Origin: Symsagittifera roscoffensis
Lineage: Eukaryota > Xenacoelomorpha > Acoela > Convolutidae
Length of the DNA stretch: 64,000 bases
Reading direction: 5' to 3'
Assembly (NCBI RefSeq): GCF_963678635.1
Contig: NC_087063.1
Location: forward strand, 8,466,386-8,530,385
Shown here: piece after piece, positions 50,601-62,600 of the stretch
Numbering within the stretch: the first letter of the stretch is position 1
Layout: every line of letters begins with the position of its first letter
Position numbers and translations under genes: made by a program
The notes under the pieces: model-generated
Databases searched by the model: none
What the model saw: only the letters and a program-made list of their open reading frames with translations
Told to the model about the DNA's origin: nothing

Positions 50601-53600
50601 TAAATAGGTAGAATATTCCAATGAGGAACATTTAAATTGTTTTTTTTTGGACAATTGTTTGCTGAATGACATTGGCAATTTGATAGAAACTGTAGCTGCT
50701 TTATTGATGGCTAGTTTTAGTAAAGTTACAAGCGGTCGTGGAGCAAACGTGAGAACGTAATACTCCTAATCTCAAAAAATATTTTTGTACAAGGTGTATT
50801 TTTAATCTTTCCATATTTTTTTTGTTTTGCCTGCTTAAAGCTTTTTGGCATTTCCTCGCTTGTGTCCAAATAAAATTTAATTGAAAATGGAGTTTGGCTG
50901 AACACTGGGGTGAAAACATACTGGGGTGAAAACAATGTTCTCGACGTACAAAATGTCCAGATAATGTTTCAAAATCTTTTTCGAACAATTTTGGTAAAAT
51001 AATTAATATCAAATAACAAAAATTTAGCTTTTTCTAACACTCGGTCAAATTTTCAGCAATACAGTGTTCTAGTTACTGGAATCTAAAACAGCAAAAAAGT
51101 TAGAGAAAAAGAAAAATAGCCGTGTTGCGGACTTTGCGACAAATCAATTTTCAATCTGTTGCAGATTCAACTGAAACTTAAAAAATTACACTGCGCTCCT
51201 GGTCATGAGTTTTTAGTGTTTTTGAGTTTACGTTGCTTATACGTCGACGTTTTTCTAAGGCTTCTAATAAACCCAGGTGAAACTTTTTTGATCAATCCAG
51301 ACTATCGAATAGAGCTTTTTACGATAATTATCGAGTTCCATATGTACGAATAATCGAAATCGAATAACCTATTAACCGCCTGAATTTGATTGAAAAGCCA
51401 CCAAAAAACCTATTTTTTTTTAAAATCAGAGCTCAGTTATTAAATTTCAAAGCAGTTGAATTCTAAAGCTTCAAAAAAATGTATGGCACACCTTTACAAC
51501 GCTTCATAAAAAGAACTCGCAGCTATTTTTTGTCGTTTCAGTCGTGGGATGGACAAAGGGTGTCGTCCGGTCATTCAGAGCACAGTGGAAGTACTGGAAC
51601 AAAGAGTTCCCTCAAACAGCCAGGGACATCCTCTCGCGTTGGATCCTCGAAGAGCGTACACATACGAGACGGGTCTGAGGTAACGTTCAGATACGTCGTT
51701 TTTTGATCTCAGTTACTTCGATTTGAACTAGTTTTTCTTCTATAGTTAAAAGTACTCCAAGCAAAAATGACACCGAACACCTTAACGCTTCATAAAAACT
51801 GACTCATCTACTTAAGAATTGCCACCCCTATTAATAAAAGCAGTAAACTATCACTGAGCTTTCTATTGAGAATTATAATTTTACTGCATTCTGATTGGTC
51901 GAAAATGCGTTATTTTAATCTACTTAACAATTGCCCCCCCCCCCCCCCCCCCATTCTTAAAGGGGGGGGGGGCAATTATTAAGTAGATCCAAACTGATTG
52001 ATAAACTGGCTAGAAAATGTTCCAAAATCCTTTTCGGAAAATTTTGGTTTTATAATTGATTACAGATTGCCTTCATAGGATGACCCGCACCGAGCGCTAC
52101 AGGACCAGAATCGTTTATAATGTCATTTTCGTTTATAATAACGTTTATAATAGTCAGAATCTAAAAGTTACAAAATAACCTATTATAATCCATTAAAAAT
52201 GGATTATAATCCTGTTTTTATGTCAGTGTAATTTTAACAGTTTTATGTTTTTATGTCAATATATGCGGGGGCAGTGTTGTGGAAAAATGCAATGGGGGTG
52301 TTGAACGTATTTGAATTTTACTTTTTTGCTCGGTATGACTTTAAAAACACGGCATAGAATTTCTTGCAAAATTTGCAAAACTTCTGCAATATAATCGAAT
52401 TTAGTTCTGTAAAGAAAGTGTGTTATAATCAATCACAATGAATTTTAATGGTTTTTCATTTCAAAAGTATTCGATTATAATGACAAAATAATCATATTTG
52501 TGGTCTGAATTTTACATCTGTAATGGTTTATATTGGATTGCTTTTGTTTCGGAAACCCATCGATTAAAACCCATGGGCGCTCGGTGCGCAAAGGAGACGG
52601 GCCTGATCTAATTAGTGAACTTAATAATCGGCGAAACAAAGAAAAATGAACGAACTAAACGGTAAACGGTAAAACAAAAAATTAGGAACCGAATTTTGGA
52701 AAATTTTTCAGTTTTTTCAGCCAATCAGAATTGAGTCGTAAAAAACATCAAAGAAGTTGCGATAATCTTCAAGAAAACCAACGGCCATTAGAATCCAAGT
52801 TAACCGATTAGAAAATAAGCAGATACACGAATTTTCTAATATTGCGAAATCGAAAGTTATTAGAAAAAAATTTGAAACCAATTTAAAAAAAAATGAGAAT
52901 TAAAACTTTTTTGTGCTGCTTAAATTCATTTTCTGTTAATAATGACTTCTGTTTTATGCAAAAGTCATTTAACCAATTGGAACGTTTGAAAATTTTGATT
53001 GGTAAAAGTTTTTCTATCATTCGGTCTTTCCATAATGAGAATACACCCTAATTGTCTGAAATAATTCAACTTCTGAAATAAACTGTGATTCAAAGTTCGG
53101 CTAATCATTTTCATTTAATTTGGTGCTGTGCTTCTGCTTTGTTTGCTATACTGACTCTCATAATTGTCCATTATAAGTTCAGTCTGGATCAGACCGTATC
53201 CTTGTCATTCGCCTTTTTATAGTTTTTATCAACAAATATTTCGAAAACAGCTTTTTTTTTCTATTTGTGTTTTTGTTCTCATCTATCAAAATCAACGTCG
53301 GCCTGATTTTTATTCAGGTTCCAAAAGACACCTCCAATGAGGACGCCGGGAGAAGTAGGAGCCGACTGGTGGTAAGTGTGAATCGAGATAACAATGATGA
53401 CACCGTGGACCCCTGTGACCTTGGAGAACTGTCAATCTCGGAGTCGAGTGAGGAGAGCGAGTACGAGACAGATGAGGAGGAATTAGACCTGGACTGTTAC
53501 GAGAGGGTCCGAAGGTCCAAGTGGTTCTGCTGCATACAGTGTCTGTTCGGATGGGGAGGTAAAAAGTTGTATAAACCGGTCCACACACATTTCTCCATGA

Positions 53601-56600
53601 CATTATAAAGTGACCTCACATATTTCGCCTCCAATATAATACAAGCAAAGTTCTGTAATAAATGTGGGGCATTATACAAGTACTCTTAAATTTAGGAAGG
53701 GCAAAACGTGTGAGGGGCGAAAGTGCTAGAGTGAACACCATATAAGGAGAAAACAAATTTAAAATGAATTTTCTAATGAAATTATCAAAAATGGATAACA
53801 ATCCTTGTATTTTTATATCAAAATAATCCATTATAATCAATCATAACCCAATGACAATGAATTATAATCATAATATTTTTGAATCATTATAATCCATTAT
53901 AATAGAATATAATCGATTAAAACGTATTTTTTGAGAAGAAATTATGAGTTTTGCAAACTTTTTTCAAAGTTATCTCATTTCTTGTTTCGTGCAGTTGCAA
54001 CGTATTACGTTTCATAAAATTGTTTTTTCACATAATTTTGTTCATTTAAATTTTCTCTACTTTTTCTATACTACGTAAACTCCATCGCCTTTTTTTAGCA
54101 AACCCTTCCCCAGTTTACCCAGTTTACCCCCCCCCCATAGTTTACCCTTCGTCAGCTTACCCCCAACCCCCCCCCGCCCCTCCCCCAGCCAGCTTACCCC
54201 TCCTTAGTTTACCCCCCATCTTAATTTAACCCCACCCCCCCCCCCTTTACTGAACGTGGGCGCGGCAAAAAAAATGGGGGGGGGGTGGAACGAAAAACGT
54301 TATATATATAACGTTGGTGAGGGGGGTTAAAATGGAGAATGGGGATAAATAGGTTTTGTTAGATTCCAGTGGGTTTTGTTAGGCAACTCACAACCTTCCC
54401 TCGACTTGGAAATTTTTTTAAATAGATTGATGAATAAAAAGTAAGAATACAGTATCTAACCATTTCCCCCTTCCCCCTGGCAATGGCGATGGAAAAAGTT
54501 TCGAGGCATCAAATCTACAAAATGAAGCACAATAAATTAACCTATAAGCACCATCAAAAGGAAAAGCTTAAAGCTATGTGCAGGCTAACGCTAATTACAA
54601 ATTGACTTTGATAATTACTAACCACAGGTACCTACAAAAACTATACAGCTAATTAACTAAGTACCAATGGATAAAAGGAAACAATTTTTACAATGTAATA
54701 GATACAAAAGCTTCAGAACTTTTCAAAATTGAAAGTGCTCCCTGAATTTACCCCGCTTTTTACTGTCGCTCATTTTCTGGTGAGGACTCTTTTTCCAGAA
54801 TATTCAGCGATAATTAGAGATTTGAGATCTAGGGTAGTGATAATTTCTATCATCCTTAGAGGTGATCACCTCTGCGACCAATTTCTCGAAGATATTTTTT
54901 GGGAAATAAATCTTTCAACGGTCTGCTTAAGGATAATTTTTCTAAATCTGAAGAAATTTTATCTTTTTTTAGGAGTTTCCTTTTATACGGTGATACTAGA
55001 AAATCTTTACTTGTGCTCTGTAATAACTTCGTATGCTATGCCATAGAGATTATTTCTGAAAGTTTCAGATGAGCAAACTATGCCTAACAGTTCCAGTTTG
55101 TTCGTTGAGTATTTAGTTTTGAGTGTATTAAAAATTTGTGACGCGAATGCTCTTGTTACCCGCCAGTTCCTATGGAATTGTTTTGAGTTTGCTCCCAACC
55201 CATTATGATACGCGTCTGTCTTGAGTTTTTTTTCGCAATGGTTAATTTCTGATATAAATTTTGCAATGGTTATTTCCTGTTATAAATATAATGGTTATAA
55301 ATTCCGACTGTCAGTTCTCAAACGCAACGACTCTGAATCGTCCCAACAGAAAAAGTCTTTTTGTTTAACAAGGGCCTTAAAGACCGGCATATTTTTGACA
55401 GGTTAAGCAAAAGACTCGTGTTTTGATCAACGGAGCCAGAGTAAAGTCTTAACTGAAAGATGTTTTTAGGTTTATCTAAATTTTCTTTGCGTCAGTTTTC
55501 CCTTCTAATGGTTTTAATCCTGAGTCTGAAATAAAAAAAAACCGAGCCATTCGATGTTGTTTGAGTAGCAGATTCTTAAAACTTTAAAAACGTGTTCCTA
55601 AAACTTTCTCTTGGCAGCAATTGACATGAGTTTCTTCAGTATGATTTGGCCAAGAGAATGGAATTCCGCTGAGGTTCGAACCGTTAGTCGACAGCGCCAT
55701 AAAGAATGGTTGCAATAATCTGACTAAGTTTAGTAAATAAAACTAGTTAAAATAAAAAAAGCTGAATTAAGTTATGTTGTCTATTAAAATAAAATACCTC
55801 ATATGAATGACAAAATCCAGTGGACTATGTGAGATATGTTAGGCAGGTATCAATTAGAGAGTGACCTTCAAACGAATCTAAATACTAAAATGCAAATCAC
55901 AACACATGTGTAGATTTCTATGAATTTTATGCTACCTGGATGATCGCACTTGGCTTCGATACGTCAATTTATAGATCAAAAAGGTCAAAATTGTTTCAGT
56001 CGAAAAGTGTTTCAGCACTATGTACGCTTAATCATAAATCTAAATAACAAAATATTAATGCATTTCCAAATTTGCGTTTATGAAATATCATCATAACTCG
56101 TTCCTTTTTTGTTCAACGTTCAAATATACTTTTTTCTTAACTTCGATCCTTGACTTGTATTCATCTTTACTTTGATCCTCTCTGGATTCTGATCTTGATC
56201 TTGTTTGTTCTAGAGAAGGGCAGAAAAAGACATCCAATGATGCTGCCTGCCTCTTTCATCTACATCGACTGGCTGTTCGTCTGCATAATCCTTCTCACCA
56301 CCTCCGTCGTCATTACCCTCTACGCAGCCATGATCGCATTCAACGGGGGCAGTGCCCTCGTCACAAAGTGGCTGGTGTCCATGATCGGGTCCATGACTAT
56401 GTCCATATTCCTCATGCAGCCACTCAAGGTCACACTTCCGAGCTAGTCTTTTTTCATCTATGCGATCACTAGCAGCGTATAACTCAAATAACTCAAACAA
56501 TAGTCGTAAAAAAAATTACACTAGAGCAAAATTTATATTGTATAGATAGTCTTAATAGATTATCAATTATCCGACCACCTCCAGTTGTTTGGAACTTTAA

Positions 56601-59600
56601 AACACAAGTCGTCCAAATTGATAATCCAAATTTAACATGAACGATTCTCCAAAAACAAACACGTCATATGTGATAAATTGTGTTTTCCAATTAAGACTGA
56701 CGATCGAAAAATATTATGAATAGAAATAGTCCAGACTCTTTTATTCGTAAGAAGCCTGGAATGATCTTTGGATGCTACTTTTAGATTCTGATTCTGGCCA
56801 TGATTATTTCTCTCCTCTGCCAGAGAAGGGGGAGGAGAAATGAGGATCAATTGGAACTCATGGACGAAAACTTCGAGGGACTCACAGAAGATGAGGTAAA
56901 AATTGCATGCAGGGCGCAATTTCGAAATTTCAGTTAAAAACCACGGCAAGAATACTGATAAGAAATTTAAATTGACAATATTTATGAAAACGGCTGTGAA
57001 AATTTAAAATTTTATTTTAATCATTTGTCTTTTTTCTACTTTTTATCTCGCTAGATGAGGTATTACAAGTACTCGTCACAGTAGGTCGAGTAAAATCTGG
57101 TTTCAAAGGTCTTTAAGACGTGGTTCCAAAAAACAAAACAAAAATATCCGCAAAATTTATCTCTGTGTCCAGAAAAGCCGGTCTTTTTTGCTTGCTATAG
57201 ACTAAATTAGAGCGAAGAACCATTTGGACAAAATTTCAAAAACTTCGAAAATAAAAACGTTTTTTTTTTTTAAAAAAAATCAGCGGTTGTCTAAATTTTC
57301 TGTGTTTTTTCACCACAACCGGCCGCTGTTTCTGTTTTTAGTTGAAATTGCTGGATAAACTGGAGACGGACTACGGCAAAGACAAACACCTCTACTCGGG
57401 CGAGGAGGTGGGTGACATCATAGTGGGCAAGTTACCCGACGAGGAGTTTCTGGACGAGGGGTGGGCCAAGAGGAACAGAGTTAAGACTACGTTGCTGCCG
57501 GGTCAGCTGACAAGAAAACGGAAGAGTTTCCTGAGGGAAGTAAGTCACATTTATTTTATTTCAAAAATTAACTCCAGAACGTTTATCCACGATGGAAAAA
57601 CACAACATACAAGCTGTTCAGCTCGTTCAGGAGAAAGGCTAATGTTGCCCTATTGAAGTAGATATGACTTTTTGGGCCATTCTTCGGGGCTGATAATTGT
57701 TACCTCGACCGCAGTATGTTTAAAAATATGATACATTTTGAGCCTTTCATTTGATTATCACTAAATATTAGTGTCATACCGCTATGTATGATCCATTCAA
57801 AAACACGAACGGATTGACGCGATAGCTCACTAGCTATTTCACGTTGAAAAGGTAATTGAATTCAAAACTGTATTCTAATGGTCTGAGCGGTTATGTTCAC
57901 CGATACTATTTGTACATCTCGGTCAAGGCCATATGTTCGGCCGCAAAGTGGTATACATATATAAATAAATACATCATAATGTTTAAGCCAATCCGGTCGG
58001 ATGACGTTGCCCTCCTTCTTAAAATAAATGACTTCGTATGTCCCCGTGGGACTAACAATGAATTTTGAGTTCCAATGGGACATGAGTTTTAAAGTGCCAG
58101 TAAGACTGTTTCACTTATTTTTTGCTTCTGTTTCGCGGGTTGTTTCTTCTCTTTTGCTGTTCTGTCCTCTTCTTATTGATGTTTCTCGTGCTCCTCCGTC
58201 GTGTTTATTTCATCTTGACAGTTACCGTTTTTTTCCTTGTCCTTTGTTTCATTTCTTGTGATAAAATGCATTTGTTGGCTCCTTGGGCTCTCTGATGGAG
58301 ACACCAGATCTGAAACGTCATGTCGTATTTTGTCTTAGGTTTAGATTTCTCGAAAAATTTCATGCATGCAACAAATACTGGCGAGTCTTTCTTGAACCCC
58401 ATTTTGTGGGTTAGATTTTTTATGCTCGAATTGTTTCCGTGTTGTGTTTGTTGTTGTTGTTGTTCCGGTGACGCTTTTGAAAATTTTTTTGGAGTCTCTA
58501 TACTATTGAATGGGATTGAATTGCCCCGCGCCTTCGTTAATGTTGCTAGTCGCGTCTTTGTTGATTTTTTTTTGGTTTCGCTGATGTTGTATGGGGTGGG
58601 GTGTTTTTTTTTAGATCTAACCGTTTGGGAGAGGGAGCCCAGTCTTTTCGTCTTCTGTGAACATTGAATGTAGGAGTGCGTTTGGCTGTTCGATGTCTAA
58701 AAAGCGTAAACAAGGAACCGGTTTTCTAGCAGAGTTTTATGCAGCATAGTCACTTAGTCGTGAAAATCTACATGGTCCATAGATTTGTGGGCTTGAGAAA
58801 AAAGCACCCAAGCCGTGTGTAGGTTGTATGTTAACGTTTTCCCGTCTTTTGTTTTGTAGTTTTCTCGGCTAATCTTTTCGGATCTTAACCCATTTGGCCA
58901 TTCTTACCGTTTTTCTAGCTAATCAATGATTATGTTTCTTAATGGTAGAGACCACCTTTTTGTGTTCCTTTATATCTTAAGCTTACAGCTTCCCGTTACG
59001 TAGCTAGTGAATATCTGGGTCTCACATCTCACACCTGTACTACTTTGTGTTTGTGTGCTTTCCGGGTCTTCCGGGTTACGTTTGATGTTTCTGGCAGTTT
59101 GTCGATCGAGCGTATTTTGATTCTGACTTTGCTTTCGGACCAGCATTATAGGTCATACATTATCTCTGGCGAGAGCGGAGAATCCATCAGGTTTATTCGA
59201 TCTAAGCAAGCGTTTTTTGAGTTTTATCTGTTTAAGTTGTTTGGTGAAGTAGTTGTTGCTGTATTTAAAAATCGTGTGTTTGGTTTTTGTGTGAAGTTGG
59301 TTTTGGTGTTTTTGTTTTTTCGTCGACATCCTTGCCAGTTTAAACGGGGACAAAATTCTGTCTATTCGCATGAACCCTAATCTACAATTAGTGTTTGTAT
59401 TAGGCGTTCGACATCCCTTATTGATCTATGGTCGTCTACCGGAGCGAAAAAGAGTTTAATGTTGTTTAAATTGCAAAAAATGGGGAAATTTTTAATTCTA
59501 AATGGTTGAGCTTGATCGAATCTTAATTTTTTGGGACCCCATTATTTGATATGTTTTTTTGCAGAAATTTTATTGCGATATCTTCAGTGGTATTTGTAAC

Positions 59601-62600
59601 TAATTTTTCCTTTAGAAAGTTTTACCACTTATCTACCGCAATTAAAATGTACGCGTCTGTAATTAGTTTGTCTGGTAGGGGTTCAAACTATTCCTATTTT
59701 GACAACTGGCTTCATTTGGAATAATTGTTATTTTATTGAAACTGAATTTCAATTTTTACATTGTTTTGTGCACTGTCATCATTTTTGGTCCATTTACACA
59801 AGGATTCGTAGAAGGTGAGGAGATCAAATGTTTTCGCACAGGTCTAGCATTGCCGCAGTTCCAGGGTGCGTCAAGTGTAAGCTGTCAAGTTTAGTCTGGC
59901 GTAGCTGTTGGGGTAGGATGATGCGGTCATCTATCAGGAGACAATCGTCTTTGACCTGGAACTGGCTTCTAGTTTTACAGCAATAGTCTCTATGGGCGTA
60001 TTTTAGTGCCTCCCAGTCTAGTTTTTGATGAAAATTCACTATTGGTGTTAGATTTTGGTCTTGTGCCTGCGGCTATGAATTTTACCCTAATTATATGTTG
60101 AAGGTTTTTCTGGTACATTGGCGTGTCCTCTTTCGCTTCTGTTGCTGTTCCTTGGTCCGTCGTTGCTATCACGCTTTCTACTCATTGTTTGTGGCTGGCT
60201 TCAAGTTGTTTTGTGTGTCCCGTTATCGTTGGCAGTGCTTCATTTGACGATGTTTCCTCTGTACACTGTTGCTCTGGGTCGACACTGCTTACGCAGTACT
60301 CTTAATGCTCATTGACTTCCACCGTCGGCTCTGTTTGGGATTGAACGTCGTTCTTCTGTTTCTTGGGTTCAATTGTAGTTGTTTGGGTTTCTTAATCTGT
60401 TTTTCGTGTCTCTGTTTGTGTTCACGTTGAAATTTGTTTGTAATTCGGGCTCTCGGTCCTGCCGGGTAAGATATCCATCTGCGGTTTTCTCACCCTGGTT
60501 TTCTTTTCGTCATCTCGAATCTCGGAATTTGGTGGACTGTACGCAAAAATATTTTTCGAGAATCTGTGAACTTTCATGTTTTTTATTGTTTCACGTGAAT
60601 GTTTTTTGTGGGCTAAAAATAGTTGAGTTTGAGGATGATTGTTCGTGGTGTTTGTGGTTGCTTTTTGTTAATACACCAGTTCTTGGGTTATCGGGGATAA
60701 ACCCTCCCTTAGAGCATTTGTTTTGGTTTCTCCGTCTCATTTTTCTTGCCTTTTCTTCCGCTGTATCAAGGAAGTTCAATTGTTTTAGTTGCTTTGATTT
60801 TGTGGTCAGCCGGTTTTTGAGTGTGAGATTGTTCAAGTGACTAATTTTGTTTTGAATGGAATGACCGCTCTCAATATAATTGGAATGTTTGAAATGCAAA
60901 GATGTTTCTATTGTGCTGTTATTTTCCTTTCTTTTTCCGCGTCTTTTTTGATCAGTTGATTCGGTGGTCGATTCTAATTGGCTAGCTTATTGAGTATGAG
61001 GTTTTTAATCAATTCAAGATTGGAGATGAAAGAGTTAATTGGCGCCACAACAAATTGCTCATTGTACTCACTGCGCGGGGGGATGGTAGTGCTAATCCTA
61101 CCGGACTACTGGACATATAGTCCATCAGTCCCATTTTTGTTCCCGCCAAGGATTTTATGTCAAAGTTAAAGTGGATTAACCTATCAACACACCAATTGAG
61201 CCTGCTGTGGTTAGTCTTTGATCTCTGACCGGCGTTTAGATTGCTGATTAAAGCTTGGTGGTCTGTGATGACGGTAAAGCTTTTTTCCTTATAAATAATA
61301 TTTAAAATATTTGATCGCTAATAGTTCTAGTTTAGTCTGTGATCTCTGATAGGCGTTTAGAGTGCTGATTAAAGCTTGGTGGTCTGTGATGACGGTAAAG
61401 CTTTTTTCCTTATAAATAACATTTAAAATGTTTGATCGCTAATAGTTCTAGTGTATTTACGGAGTATTCTTCTTCTCAGAACTAAGGAATCTCGAGGCAT
61501 ACGCTATTGCTACTGTTGTATTGAGTAATTTAGTTCATTTCGGAAGCTGTCAATCAAATGTCCACTCTCGGTGCTAGACTAATTGATTAGCAGGTGTTTG
61601 TCCTTGGAACAGTCTGTCACCCTTGGATTCTGTTCTCAACCACTCTCTATGCTAACTTTGTAAGATTAAGTTGACTATCTCTTATATTGGAATTAACAAT
61701 TAGACGACTATTGTTTCACCCTTTTCAACACTACCCAGCCCTCATCTGTAAGTTACTTAAGCGACAATTGAACTAGAATTGCAATTTCTTACGAGCAGCT
61801 CGAATTATTGCTCTTGAGGTGTCGCTTTTCTCTGAGGAGAAAATTTTGATTAAAACTTGATGGAATTGAGATTTAAGGGCAAGTTTTTATCGAAAAATGC
61901 GTGGATTTGAAAGAAAAAAGAATTCTTATAGAATGCTTGGCGGCTTACTGAGTCAGCTGCTGTTCATTATTTGAGGTCATGTTTTGCTCTTTTTTGTCTG
62001 AGAAAATAGATTTAAAATTCTAGTCATCCAATTTTGTTAGAAAATTTCATCATGGCTATTTTTTTTCTGCTATGAAAATATGCGCATAACAGTTGCCAAA
62101 TAAAAAAATCAGGTGAAAATAAAGATGAACAAGCCACTTCCTTGCCAATTTTTTTTAGATTAGATTACGACGATTTTATCCACAAAAAAGACCACAATTC
62201 GAGCTATGTTGAGATCTTCACGGAGAACCGCTCTTACGCCCCTGCTTAAGAATTACGGGTCTTTTTGGGATTATTTTGGCCCAAAATTATCAAATTATTT
62301 ATTGAGCTTAGTTTTTAGTGCAAAATTCTGATTTTTTTTGTGCTGAAAATAATTTCAACCAATCAGAATTGAAAAATACGATCCAATTTTCAAATTAACA
62401 ATAAGAGTAGCTTTGGGCCGTATAACAGAAACGACTTCCAGGTGCGACAGAAGGAGATTGCGATGTTTGGAGTTGCGAGGGAGATCTCGATGTACCTGGT
62501 GTTCGTCTGGCTCCTTTTCTCGGTCTGCTATGTGGAGAAAGACGCAACTGGATTTTACCTCTACGATCAGATCAAGAGCGAAATGTTCACCGGCTCACTG

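Larger units (their letters stand above)
59045..61510 (-). mobile_element. Decayed Ty3/Gypsy retrotransposon pol
   Basis: Reading the - strand from 61510: RNase H (FTVITDHQALIS), a tether segment (MGLMDYMSSSPVG near 61100), a variable linker (60300-61000), the integrase zinc-binding end (LLIDDRIILPQQL ... LHLTHPG, 59824-60040), and the integrase core with the second Asp (FDQAQPF) and the Glu (RDVERLIQTL) near 59400-59515. A C-terminal segment follows (CLDRINLMDSPLSPEIMYDL near 59100-59200). Stops and frameshifts occur throughout, and no reverse transcriptase was found upstream, so it is 5' truncated or interrupted near 61530. Confidence 0.88.
57540..62441. other. Intron 44, 4.9 kb, mostly retroelement
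   Basis: No exon found. The central part is the antisense Gypsy pol. 57660-59040 is probably the 3' part of the same insertion because its T/G bias continues, but I recognised no LTR. 61540-62400 is unassigned; 62355-62430 matches 2065-2145 (AATTTCAACCAATCAGA ... GGGCCGTATAACAGAAA). Confidence 0.55.

Noticed and set aside
53310-53603. 97-codon antisense frame
   Set aside because: Exact shadow of exon 41, whose sense frame has matching splice sites and phases.
56210-56500. 96-codon antisense frame
   Set aside because: Shadow of the TM4/TM5 exon 42.
58028-60840. Long sense frames rich in Phe, Val and Cys
   Set aside because: They are shadows of the antisense Gypsy sequence, whose coding bias makes the + strand T/G-rich.
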